The translations under genes were made by a program, and so were the position numbers. Shown piece after piece: positions 1 through 5,677 of a stretch of 5,801 nucleotides of DNA. Where the stretch lies: contig JAMDBG010000023.1 of the NCBI GenBank assembly GCA_023487865.1, forward strand, positions 1 to 5,801, given 5' to 3'. The first letter of the stretch is position 1. Every line of letters starts with the position of its first letter. This DNA comes from Deltaproteobacteria bacterium (GTDB taxonomy: Bacteria > Desulfobacterota > Syntrophia > Syntrophales > UBA5619). The notes beneath the pieces were generated by a model. It worked only from the letters and a program-made list of their open reading frames with translations, did no database searches and was not told the DNA's origin.

Positions 1-13
1 AGCTTCAACTTTG

Positions 14-41
14 TTGAGAGTCACTGGTTGCGGCACAATAT
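14..41 (+). promoter_or_regulatory. weak candidate sigma70 promoter upstream of bamD
   Basis: TTGAGA (14-19) is separated by 16 bases from CAATAT (36-41). The -35 resembles TTGACA but the -10 matches TATAAT at only three positions, so this is tentative. If real, transcription would start just before the three hairpins at 45-119 and place them in the bamD leader. Alternatively bamD is read from a promoter or gene beyond the left edge. Confidence 0.2.
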
Positions 42-44
42 GGA

Positions 45-119
45 GCCCTGCCTCCTTTGGGGGCAGGGCCTTGTCCCCCCTATGGGGGGATTGATCAAAG
101 CCGCACCCTATGGGTGCGG
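45..119. repeat. three tandem GC-rich hairpins upstream of bamD
   Basis: Three perfect or near-perfect inverted repeats follow each other. Hairpin 1 pairs 45-55 with 59-69 (GCCCTGCC/GGCAGGGC core plus inner pairs with one T-G wobble, loop TTT). Hairpin 2 pairs 74-80 with 84-90 (TCCCCCC/GGGGGGA, loop TAT). Hairpin 3 pairs 101-108 with 112-119 (CCGCACCC/GGGTGCGG, loop TAT). Hairpins 2 and 3 share the core CCCTATGGG, and hairpin 1 has a similar centre. None is followed by a T-run, so they are not typical intrinsic terminators. They may be palindromic repeat units or a structured leader. TTGATCAA, itself a palindrome, sits between hairpins 2 and 3 (91-98). Confidence 0.75.
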
Positions 120-148
120 ATATTTACAGGCATCGAAAGGGGATCACC

Positions 149-850
149 GTGCGTAACAAAAGAATTCTTCCCATCATCCTTGTTTTGCTGATGGCGCTTT
201 CCGGCTGCACGTTTACATGGCCGTGGGCAAAGAAAACCTCCATGACCCGTGTGACCCCGGATGGACTCTACCAGCAGGCGGTAGAGTACTATCAGGACGG
301 AAGCTACAAAAAATCCGTAGAGATCTTCCAACGTCTCAAGGAGGAGTATCCCTTGAGCAAACTCGCCATCCTGGCAGAAATGGGGATCGCAGACTCTTAT
401 TTCAGCGGCAAGGATTACCTCGAAGCCGAACTTGCTTACCGCGAATTTCTCAATCTCCACCCGACGAACGAAAACCTTTCCTATGTCATGTATCAGATCG
501 GGATGTGCCACTTCAATCAGATCTTGACAATCGACCGCGACCAGTCGGAAACGCTAAAGGCCCTCAAAGAATTCGAGCGCCTGACGGCGCGGTTTCCCAG
601 CAGCAAATTCTCCTTCCTGGCTGAGAAAATGATCCGGGAATGTAAAAAGATCCTCGGCGAGCAGGAATTCTACGTTGGGGAATTCTACTTCAATATCAAG
701 CAGTACCGGGCTGCCCTCAGACGTTTCGAAAAGATCGCCCGGGACTATGCGAATGTCGGTCTGGATTATAAGGTCAGTTATTATATGATCGAATCAAAAC
801 GTCGCCTTACCGAGGAGATGGCAAAGAACAAGCCTGAAGGCAGTAAATAA
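149..850 (+). CDS. bamD: outer membrane protein assembly factor BamD (TPR lipoprotein)
   Basis: BamD is the essential lipoprotein partner of BamA, acting on the periplasmic face of the outer membrane to insert beta-barrel proteins. I chose the GTG at 149 (233 aa): AAAGGGG ends six bases before it, and it gives a clean lipoprotein signal, MRNKR, a hydrophobic stretch 6-17, and lipobox LSGC with the acylated Cys at residue 20. Residue 21 is Thr, not Asp, consistent with outer-membrane sorting. The in-frame ATG at 110 would add 13 residues and lies in the loop of a hairpin. TPR-like helices cover about 36-105 and 135-200. The stretch FLNLHP.. followed by YVMYQIG (100-118) and the RFPSSKF segment (148-154) match the BamD family pattern as I know it. 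Length is close to the E. coli protein (about 245 aa). It ends in TAA and appears monocistronic, facing a convergent neighbour. Confidence 0.9.
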   Translation: MRNKRILPIILVLLMALSGCTFTWPWAKKTSMTRVTPDGLYQQAVEYYQDGSYKKSVEIFQRLKEEYPLSKLAILAEMGIADSYFSGKDYLEAELAYREFLNLHPTNENLSYVMYQIGMCHFNQILTIDRDQSETLKALKEFERLTARFPSSKFSFLAEKMIRECKKILGEQEFYVGEFYFNIKQYRAALRRFEKIARDYANVGLDYKVSYYMIESKRRLTEEMAKNKPEGSK

Positions 851-956
851 CCAAGAGACTTTTCCCTCATCCTTTTTTAACCTTTGTCAATGCCGACGGA
901 TCTGCGGTGTTCAATGAATGGGTCATCTGACGTAAGGTGCAAGCGAAAGGCGATAC

Positions 957-982
957 CCGGGGCGTTACCCGGTTTTTCTTTT
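957..982 (+). terminator. possible intrinsic terminator after bamD
   Basis: CCGGG (957-961) pairs with CCCGG (968-972) around a six-base loop, followed directly by TTTTTCTTTT (973-982). The stem is only 5 bp but all G-C. It overlaps the stop codon of the convergent DUF2784 gene, an economical arrangement for tail-to-tail genes. No comparable structure serving the minus strand was seen in the 114-bp gap (851-964). TACCCGG also occurs as a direct repeat (954-960 and 966-972), an alternative reading of the same bases. Confidence 0.4.
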
Positions 983-1342
983 CTGTTGCGGTCTGCGCCA
1001 CAGCCAGGCATAGAGGCCAATGTTAAGGAGGATGACAAATAGCCCGAGGACGATCTGAATTTCCCTGGTGAGGGATTCCGGGTATAGCAGCGGAATCAGA
1101 TAGCGGTCGATGAAATCCCCACCGTATGTCTCTCCTCCGCCCAGGGCGCGAAGCCGGTTTTCCAAAGGCGTCAACGGACAGATCCCGCCGGTCAGTTCTA
1201 TGAATCCAGCCCAGAGAAATGCCGGGGCATGGATCCACACCCACCATCGACTCCGCAGAATGAGCAGCCCACCCAGGGCGGCGAACAGAATGAATCCAAC
1301 GTGCCAGAAAACGACCATATCGGCTAAAAGAGGGTAGAGCAT
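965..1342 (-). CDS. DUF2784 family small membrane protein
   Basis: This 125-residue integral membrane protein has no assigned biochemical role. It matches the DUF2784 family as I know it: an N-terminal segment with Asp8, His14 and a GG pair (24-25), then WIHAP (36-40), then the signature ICPLTPLEN (54-62), then a YGGDFIDRYL..LLYP stretch (73-88), and a final hydrophobic helix (about 95-116). Three membrane segments are likely, near 5-29, 36-53 and 95-116, with a basic C-terminal tail (RRPQQKRK). GGGG at 1354-1351 could be the ribosome binding site, eight bases from the ATG. It lies 39 bases downstream of rlmN on the same strand and is probably cotranscribed with it. The conserved Cys, His and acidic residues might bind a cofactor or metal, but that is speculation. 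Confidence 0.85.
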   Translation of the reverse strand: MLYPLLADMVVFWHVGFILFAALGGLLILRSRWWVWIHAPAFLWAGFIELTGGICPLTPLENRLRALGGGETYGGDFIDRYLIPLLYPESLTREIQIVLGLFVILLNIGLYAWLWRRPQQKRKTG

Positions 1343-1381
1343 ACCAACATCCCCGGCATCACATGATGAATGATGCGTTTT

Positions 1382-2407
1382 TCACCCAGTACCACTCAGT
1401 TGGCCGCATGCGGCGAGGATGTCACTGCCGCGGCTGGCCCGGAGGATCGCCGTGTAGTGATGATCGAGAAGGATCTGCTGAAACGCCCTGACCGTCACCT
1501 TCGAGGGTGTCCTGAAAGAGGAACCGGGAAATTCGTTGAGGGTGATGAGATTCAGTTTACAGCGGATCCCCTTGAGCAGACGCGCCAGCTTTTTCGCATC
1601 CTCGGGGGAGTCGTTGATTCCTGACATGAGGATGTATTCGAAGGTCAGCATCCGCCGACCGGGCATGGGGTAGTCCCGGCAGGCGGAAAGGAGCGTCTTG
1701 AGGGGATATTTCCGGTTGACCGGCATAAGGTCGTTGCGCCGGCGGTCATCCGGGGCGTTGAGAGAGATGGCGAGATTCACGCATATATCCTGTCCCAACC
1801 GGAGGATCTGCGGGACAAGGCCGCAGGTGGAGACGGTGATTTTCCGGTTGGAAAAGCCGAGACCGTAATCGGAGGTCAGTATCCTGATCGCCTTCACGGT
1901 ATGGTCATAGTTTGCCAGAGGTTCCCCCATCCCCATCAGGACGATGTTTTTGATATCCGGACCTTCCTGCGTATGGCGCCTGAGCATTGTCATCTGGCCT
2001 GTGATCTCGGAGGGAAGGAGGTTGCGGGTGAGCCCCCGCCGGCCGGTGAGGCAGAAAAGGCATCCCATCGCACAGCCGGCCTGTGTGGAAAGACAGGCAG
2101 TCCAATGATTTCTGCCGGGGATGAGGACGCTTTCTATGAAAAGGCCATCGGCCAGTCGAAACAGGGCCTTCTTCGTTCCGTCGGCCGAGGACTGGATCCT
2201 GTCGATGGTCGGCTCGGCAATGATGACCTTCTCTTCCATAAGGGAGCGGGATTCCCGGGAGAGGGTTGTCATCTCCGCAAAGGAGGTCGCGTCTTTCTGA
2301 TAAAGCCATTTCATGACCTGTCGGGCACGGTACTGTTCCTTACCCAGGCTGGTGATGAGCGCTTCGATCTCCTTAAGCGACATGTCCCTGATGTTCGGTT
2401 TTTCCAT
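1382..2407 (-). CDS. rlmN: dual-specificity RNA methyltransferase RlmN (radical SAM)
   Basis: RlmN methylates C2 of adenosine 2503 in 23S rRNA and of A37 in some tRNAs, tuning translation fidelity in the cytoplasm. The 341-aa product is normal length. It starts MEKPNIRDMS, typical for the family, followed by an N-terminal helical RNA-binding domain (about 1-80). The radical-SAM 4Fe-4S cluster motif is CAMGCLFC, Cys112, Cys116 and Cys119. SAM-binding GMGEP is at 159-163 and ISLNAPDD at 214-221. The second catalytic element, the methyl-carrying Cys, is Cys334 in SRGSDILAACGQL near the C-terminus. All expected catalytic cysteines are present, so it should be active. The ribosome binding site is weak (GGTG about ten bases upstream). 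A strong promoter candidate lies about 75 bases upstream, so rlmN need not depend on the deacetylase gene in front of it. It ends in TGA. Confidence 0.96.
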   Translation of the reverse strand: MEKPNIRDMSLKEIEALITSLGKEQYRARQVMKWLYQKDATSFAEMTTLSRESRSLMEEKVIIAEPTIDRIQSSADGTKKALFRLADGLFIESVLIPGRNHWTACLSTQAGCAMGCLFCLTGRRGLTRNLLPSEITGQMTMLRRHTQEGPDIKNIVLMGMGEPLANYDHTVKAIRILTSDYGLGFSNRKITVSTCGLVPQILRLGQDICVNLAISLNAPDDRRRNDLMPVNRKYPLKTLLSACRDYPMPGRRMLTFEYILMSGINDSPEDAKKLARLLKGIRCKLNLITLNEFPGSSFRTPSKVTVRAFQQILLDHHYTAILRASRGSDILAACGQLSGTG

Positions 2408-2469
2408 TAGGCATTCACCGCTGCTGGCGGAAGATATCCTTTATGGGTTTTGCGAAAAAACATTCCCTG

Positions 2470-2531
2470 CATCCCTTGATATATAAGGACTGTGCCACGG
2501 GAAATCAACTGAAAAAGGGACTCAAGGGATG
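2470..2531. repeat. 10-bp inverted repeat framing the rlmN promoter and the deacetylase stop
   Basis: CATCCCTTGA (2470-2479) and TCAAGGGATG (2522-2531) are perfect inverted copies 42 bases apart. The right arm contains the deacetylase stop codon. The left arm begins right beside the -10 of the predicted rlmN promoter. In the read-through transcript it could form a long stem-loop closing the deacetylase mRNA. As DNA it could be a pair of protein sites around the promoter. Confidence 0.6.
2480..2508 (-). promoter_or_regulatory. sigma70-like promoter for rlmN
   Basis: On the minus strand TTGATT (2508-2503) is followed by exactly 17 bases and then TATATA (2485-2480). Both hexamers are close to consensus (TTGACA, TATAAT) and the spacing is optimal. 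The predicted start near 2473 gives a leader of about 65 bases before the rlmN ATG at 2407. It lies between the arms of the inverted repeat at 2470-2479 and 2522-2531. Confidence 0.5.
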
Positions 2532-3484
2532 GAGAACGCCTCCCTGAGGGGCAGGAGAGCCGTCGCCCCTCTGCGGAAGGCCTCGCGCTGCCGGTCATAA
2601 AAGGAAAGGAGGCGGCGGATCCCCGCTGGTTCGTTGCCGTTCGCGTGGACCAGAATAACGCTTCCCGACCGTGGCGCTTCCCCTTTGGCGAGCCAGGCAT
2701 TGCTTCCGACAGGGATGAGGCAAAGGTTGCGGAGGCTTTCGATCAGCTGCCGGTCTGAAACAAGACCGGGAAAACGGAAAAAGGGCGAGGGGACCAATCC
2801 CCGTTCGAGAAGGAGACGTTCAAGAAAGAGCACTTCGTCCCTAAAGCCCGGTTTATTCATCAACAGGAAGTTCTTCTCCAGGGGTACGGCGGGATCATAG
2901 GGATGGGTGAATGAGTGATTAACCCAGGTGATCGACAGTTTTCCCGCCCCGATTTGATCCTTCAGCCAGGCAAGGTCCGCCTCGTGCTTTTGGATCCATA
3001 AACCGCTGATCATCAGGGCGACCGGGATGGGTGGTTTCTGGGGAAGCGCCATAGTCGCAGTAAAAAAGGTGCGATCCAATGATTTCTTTGCCGGGCATAG
3101 ATCCGCTGTCAGAAAAAAGCCGGGTACGGGATGTTCCGCCTCACGCAGGCCGTCATTCTGCAGCGGGTAAGGGGGGGAGGTCTGTCGGGCAAGTGCCCGG
3201 GAAAAAAGGGTGTGACTCCAGGTCTCCGCATCGGCCGGACGTGAGGTAAGTGTTCTTTCCGCGGTCATCTCGGAAAGCACAAACTGGTGCGGATCGAGGA
3301 CAAGAAAATGGGGGTGATCGTCTCGCTTGTACCTCCGGACGGCTGCCAGAACCACTCCGTCCTCGTTATAAAAGGGAATAAAAACCGCCTGATAGTCTGA
3401 TATTCGGGGAGCGGCGGGCAGAGAGACCGCTGAGGCTCCAATTATAAATAAGGTCAGGAGCAGTGTACGAAAAAAAAGGGACAT
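2522..3484 (-). CDS. secreted NodB-like polysaccharide deacetylase family protein (variant motifs)
   Basis: This is probably an exported carbohydrate esterase-4-like protein acting on peptidoglycan or another envelope glycan; the substrate is unknown. From the ATG at 3484 (320 aa), residues 1-25 form a signal peptide (hydrophobic 3-19, cleavage likely after ASA or PAA). NodB-like motifs follow in order: TADLC (126-130) where classical enzymes have TFDDG, the metal-ligand motif NHSFTHP with His190 and His194, RFPG (237-240), and a C-terminal LVHANGNE with His280. The second Asp of the classical pair is replaced, so Asp128 is the only candidate base in motif 1. A GTG at 3517 is an alternative start adding 11 residues. 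The same frame stays open upstream to 4069, but that part overlaps the peptidase gene and is not protein-like. It sits 76 bases after the LysM-NlpC/P60 gene, likely cotranscribed. It ends in TGA. Confidence 0.8.
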   Translation of the reverse strand: MSLFFRTLLLTLFIIGASAVSLPAAPRISDYQAVFIPFYNEDGVVLAAVRRYKRDDHPHFLVLDPHQFVLSEMTAERTLTSRPADAETWSHTLFSRALARQTSPPYPLQNDGLREAEHPVPGFFLTADLCPAKKSLDRTFFTATMALPQKPPIPVALMISGLWIQKHEADLAWLKDQIGAGKLSITWVNHSFTHPYDPAVPLEKNFLLMNKPGFRDEVLFLERLLLERGLVPSPFFRFPGLVSDRQLIESLRNLCLIPVGSNAWLAKGEAPRSGSVILVHANGNEPAGIRRLLSFYDRQREAFRRGATALLPLREAFSIP

Positions 3485-3560
3485 TGCAACGCGGATAAAG
3501 ACGGGCGTTTCCGCCACAGACAGCTCATCTTCCCCTGTGAGGCTATTATGTGTCGGTACA

Positions 3561-4520
3561 CTACAGGCCGTCATTGCTTCCCTTGAGACGGACCGCCCTG
3601 ACGAAGCGCCTGTCAAAGTAAGGGGTATTGAGGTTGTCGATCCGGACTCCCCGTTTCCGCGAGGAGGCGTGTACGAACTCGTTGTTTCCGATGTAGATTC
3701 CCACGTGACCGAGTTTTCTTCGTGTGTTGAAGAAGAGCAGATCCCCCTCGAGAAGCTCACCGCGCCCAACACGCAGGCCGACATGGGACTGTTCGTAGGC
3801 CGTACGGGGGAGGGTGATGTTGAAGAGCTGATAGATCTTTTTGACAAAGGCGGAACAATCGATTCCTGTAACCGATGAGCCGCCGAGCCGATAGGGGGCG
3901 CCGAGGAAGCCCATCGCCACCTTGACGAGCAGCTTGGGTTCATCGGGATTGCGCCAATTGCCGAGAAGCGACTCGCTTTCCTGCGTTCGTCTTGCGACCT
4001 CGGCCAAGACCTCCTCGCTGACAATCCCGCCGTCCTCCTCTTCCTCATCCAGATCCGTGACCGGCCCATTATTCGCGGCCTCGGCCGGGGCCGGTACCGT
4101 ATCCGGTCTTTGATACAGGGTAAGTTTCTGTCCGATCTTCAGAAAGTTTCCCTTCAGATGATTGAGATCGCGGAGTTCGACCACGGAGATTCCTGTTTTT
4201 TTGGCGATGCGGGTGAGAGTGTCACCCTTCCGAACGGAATAGAGCTCCTTGCGGGGGGGTGACGCCTGTACACCGGTTACGACTTTTTTCGTTTTGGGTG
4301 AGGTGGTGACACGGGCCGGACCGGATTTGGATTTGCCGCCCTGTGGTTGGCTGACCGTCTTCAGGGCGCCCGAAGCGGCGTCGGCCTTCTCGGAGATGCC
4401 CACACGTGCATCACCGGATTGGAGCTGATGGGTCACTCGGGCCAGCCCGGTCCGGGAAAGGCCTATTGTGGCGAACAGGACGATGAGTCCCATCCATAGG
4501 AAAATCCGCCGTCTCATCAT
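3561..4520 (-). CDS. secreted LysM / NlpC-P60 peptidoglycan endopeptidase
   Basis: This is a cell-wall hydrolase expected to bind peptidoglycan through LysM and cleave the stem peptide (D-Glu-diaminopimelate bond in related enzymes) in the periplasm. I chose the ATG at 4520 because AGGAGG (4532-4527) lies six bases upstream; the frame remains open to 4619, but that extension is poorly supported. The 319-aa product has a signal peptide (MMRRR, hydrophobic 6-21, cleavage likely after GLA at 27). A basic Ser/Lys/Pro-rich linker spans about 30-92. One LysM domain covers 93-136 (YSVRKGDTL..IA). A low-complexity Ala/Pro and acidic linker (DLDEEEED, 156-163) follows. The NlpC/P60 domain covers about 199-312, with catalytic Cys222 (GIDCSAF), His272 (GHVGIYIG) and His284 (FVHASS). 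All catalytic residues are intact. It stops at TAG, backed up by TAA TAG four codons later (3548-3543). Confidence 0.92.
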   Translation of the reverse strand: MMRRRIFLWMGLIVLFATIGLSRTGLARVTHQLQSGDARVGISEKADAASGALKTVSQPQGGKSKSGPARVTTSPKTKKVVTGVQASPPRKELYSVRKGDTLTRIAKKTGISVVELRDLNHLKGNFLKIGQKLTLYQRPDTVPAPAEAANNGPVTDLDEEEEDGGIVSEEVLAEVARRTQESESLLGNWRNPDEPKLLVKVAMGFLGAPYRLGGSSVTGIDCSAFVKKIYQLFNITLPRTAYEQSHVGLRVGRGELLEGDLLFFNTRRKLGHVGIYIGNNEFVHASSRKRGVRIDNLNTPYFDRRFVRAVRLKGSNDGL

Positions 4521-4526
4521 GAAGTA

Positions 4527-4532
4527 CCTCCT
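4527..4532 (-). promoter_or_regulatory. consensus Shine-Dalgarno fixing the peptidase start
   Basis: AGGAGG on the minus strand, six bases before the first of two tandem ATG codons (4520 and 4517). This near-perfect site excludes the longer frame that would start at 4619. Confidence 0.85.
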
Positions 4533-4543
4533 CTTGTACTGTC

Positions 4544-4555
4544 GGGGGCTCCCCC
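4544..4555 (-). promoter_or_regulatory. small GC hairpin upstream of the peptidase ribosome binding site
   Basis: GGGGGAGCCCCC in the minus-strand leader (4555-4544) can fold with a four-base GAGC loop and a 4-bp stem. It lies 11 bases upstream of AGGAGG (4532-4527). It may simply keep the leader open around the ribosome binding site; it is too short to argue for regulation. Confidence 0.3.
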
Positions 4556-4619
4556 ACTCCGCGAACGGTGCACAGATTTTGCCGGTGGATGACAAACTGC
4601 ACACGGGAACTGAGGGCAC

Positions 4620-4648
4620 TCTTTATCGGAATTGCTTCTGGAAGTCAA
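4620..4648 (-). promoter_or_regulatory. candidate promoter for the peptidase-deacetylase unit
   Basis: On the minus strand TTGACT (4648-4643, five of six consensus bases) is followed by 17 bases and TAAAGA (4625-4620). The -35 is good and the -10 is weak; GATAAA, two bases nearer, is a better hexamer but with a 15-base spacer. The predicted leader would be about 90 bases and contain the small hairpin at 4544-4555. Confidence 0.35.
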
Positions 4649-4742
4649 ACCCATTTTTATATGTGTATTCAGCCGTATTATCCGTTTTTCTCCGCCGCTT
4701 CCCCCTTTTTCCCCGAGTCCAACGGCCGCTGTTTGAAACCGT

Positions 4743-4771
4743 AATAAGGATATTCCTTATTGAAAATATCC
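4743..4771. promoter_or_regulatory. AT-rich operator-like dyad with an alternative pairing partner
   Basis: AATAAGGA (4743-4750) and TCCTTATT (4754-4761) form a perfect 8-bp dyad around TAT. The centre GGATATT (4748-4754) is also perfectly complementary to AATATCC (4765-4771), so two mutually exclusive hairpins are possible. The first dyad overlaps the -35 of the predicted acyltransferase promoter, a position suited to a repressor or activator site. No regulator is encoded in the window. Confidence 0.45.
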
Positions 4772-4788
4772 GACAAAACCGCTATGAA
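4760..4788 (+). promoter_or_regulatory. candidate sigma70 promoter for the acyltransferase gene
   Basis: TTGAAA (4760-4765) is followed by 17 bases and TATGAA (4783-4788, four of six consensus bases). The predicted start near 4795 coincides with the beginning of the leader hairpin at 4796-4825 and gives a leader of about 60 bases. Confidence 0.35.
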
Positions 4789-4795
4789 AATCTGC

Positions 4796-4825
4796 ATCGG
4801 TGAAGGTCGGCTTCGACCAACCGAT
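4796..4825 (+). promoter_or_regulatory. hairpin at the 5' end of the acyltransferase leader
   Basis: ATCGGT (4796-4801) pairs with ACCGAT (4820-4825), and inside it GGTCG (4805-4809) pairs with CGACC (4814-4818) around a GCTT loop. A small asymmetric internal loop (GAA opposite A) separates the two stems. It is not followed by a T-run, so it is not a terminator. At the predicted transcript start it could protect the mRNA or control translation. Confidence 0.5.
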
Positions 4826-4855
4826 TAAAAACCGGCTCGGGAGAATGAATTCACT

Positions 4856-5677
4856 ATGCAGCACATCCTTTTGAAAACACTTATAGGGGTGGTCTCCTCC
4901 CTTATGCTTGTGATAAACACCCTGTTCTGGTGCATCATCCTATTCTTTTTCGCGCTTCTCAAATTACTGCTGCCCTTCAGGCCGTTGCGCATCTGCATCG
5001 ACCGCATTCTGAACGGGCTGGCAACCAACTGGATCTCCTGCAACAGCGGCTGGATGCGGCTGACCCAAAAAACCCGTTGGGATGTACAGGGTCTCGATGG
5101 GCTGGAATATAATCACTGGTATCTTGTAAACACGAATCATCAGAGCTGGGTGGATATCTTCGTATTGCAGCACCTGATGAACCGCAGAATCCCGTTTCTG
5201 AAATTTCTGATCAAGCGCCAGTTGATTTACGTACCAGTGATCGGTCTCGCCTGGTGGGCGCTGGATTTTCCCTTCATGCGACGTTACAGTCGGGAATATC
5301 TGGAGAAGCATCCGAACAAGCGGGGGAAGGATCTTGAAACCACGCGCAAGGCATGTGCCAAGTTTGCACGGATTCCCACCAGCGTGATGAACTTTCCGGA
5401 AGGAACAAGGTTTACTGTCACCAAGCACGACAGACAGGACTCCCCCTATCGATTCCTGCTGAAGCCAAAAGCAGGAGGTATCGCCCTGGCTCTGGAATCC
5501 ATGGGCCAGAAATTCCAGTCCTTCCTCGACGTCACGATCGTTTATCCCGATGGGGCACCCCGGTTTTGGGATTTCCTCTGCGGGATGGTTGACAGGATCA
5601 CCGTCCGTATTCAGCACCTGCAGATTCCTAAGGAGTTCATCGGCGGCGACTACGAGAACAACGCGAAATTCCGTTAG
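4856..5677 (+). CDS. yihG: YihG-type 1-acyl-glycerol-phosphate acyltransferase, ended early by TAG
   Basis: A PlsC-superfamily inner-membrane protein of the LCLAT1/YihG type, expected to move an acyl chain from acyl-ACP or acyl-CoA to a lysophospholipid. The 273-aa product begins with a membrane anchor (about 8-40). Acyltransferase block I is NHQSWVD (His95, Asp100, the HX4D pair). The segment RQLIYVPVIGLAWWALDFPF is at 121-140, RGKDLETTR at 156-164, block III FPEGTR at 180-185, KPKAGG at 203-208 and block IV VTIVYPDG at 226-233. All catalytic blocks are intact. GGGAGA (4839-4844) is a rather distant ribosome binding site, 11 bases before the ATG. The frame hits TAG at 5675-5677 within the conserved tail, after GGDYENNAKFR; the remaining tail continues in frame to 5776 (about 306 codons in all, close to E. 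coli YihG at 310). Family assignment is firm; exact substrate is not. Confidence 0.88.
   Translation: MQHILLKTLIGVVSSLMLVINTLFWCIILFFFALLKLLLPFRPLRICIDRILNGLATNWISCNSGWMRLTQKTRWDVQGLDGLEYNHWYLVNTNHQSWVDIFVLQHLMNRRIPFLKFLIKRQLIYVPVIGLAWWALDFPFMRRYSREYLEKHPNKRGKDLETTRKACAKFARIPTSVMNFPEGTRFTVTKHDRQDSPYRFLLKPKAGGIALALESMGQKFQSFLDVTIVYPDGAPRFWDFLCGMVDRITVRIQHLQIPKEFIGGDYENNAKFR

Noticed and set aside
1..156. Open + strand frame from the left edge ending in TAA at about 154-156
   Set aside because: Could be the tail of an upstream gene, but it runs through all three hairpins and the translation is Gly/Pro/Cys/Trp-rich with no recognisable motif; not supported as coding.
95..511. 138-codon minus-strand frame over bamD
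   Set aside because: Shadow of bamD. It would cross the third hairpin (101-119) and has no recognisable content.
851..900. T-run at about 872-878 as a bamD terminator
   Set aside because: No convincing stem precedes it; the hairpin at 957-972 followed by TTTTTCTTTT is a better candidate.
1901..2410. 169-codon + strand frame over rlmN
   Set aside because: It is antisense to a clearly recognisable RlmN with all catalytic cysteines and has no domain or ribosome binding site of its own.
3485..4069. Upstream extension of the deacetylase frame, rich in Ser/Arg
   Set aside because: It overlaps the peptidase gene on the same strand in another frame. The translation is low-complexity Ser/Arg/Thr, while the signal peptide begins only at 3484.
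4679..4720. Pyrimidine-rich stretch in the divergent intergenic region
   Set aside because: No preceding stem for a terminator on either strand and no repeat structure; probably compositional.
5675..5677. Pyrrolysine insertion as the favoured reading of the TAG
   Set aside because: Possible in principle in some Desulfobacterota, but the window holds no pyl genes, the peptidase gene uses TAG as an ordinary stop, and the family position is not an active-site residue. Kept only as one option in the finding.
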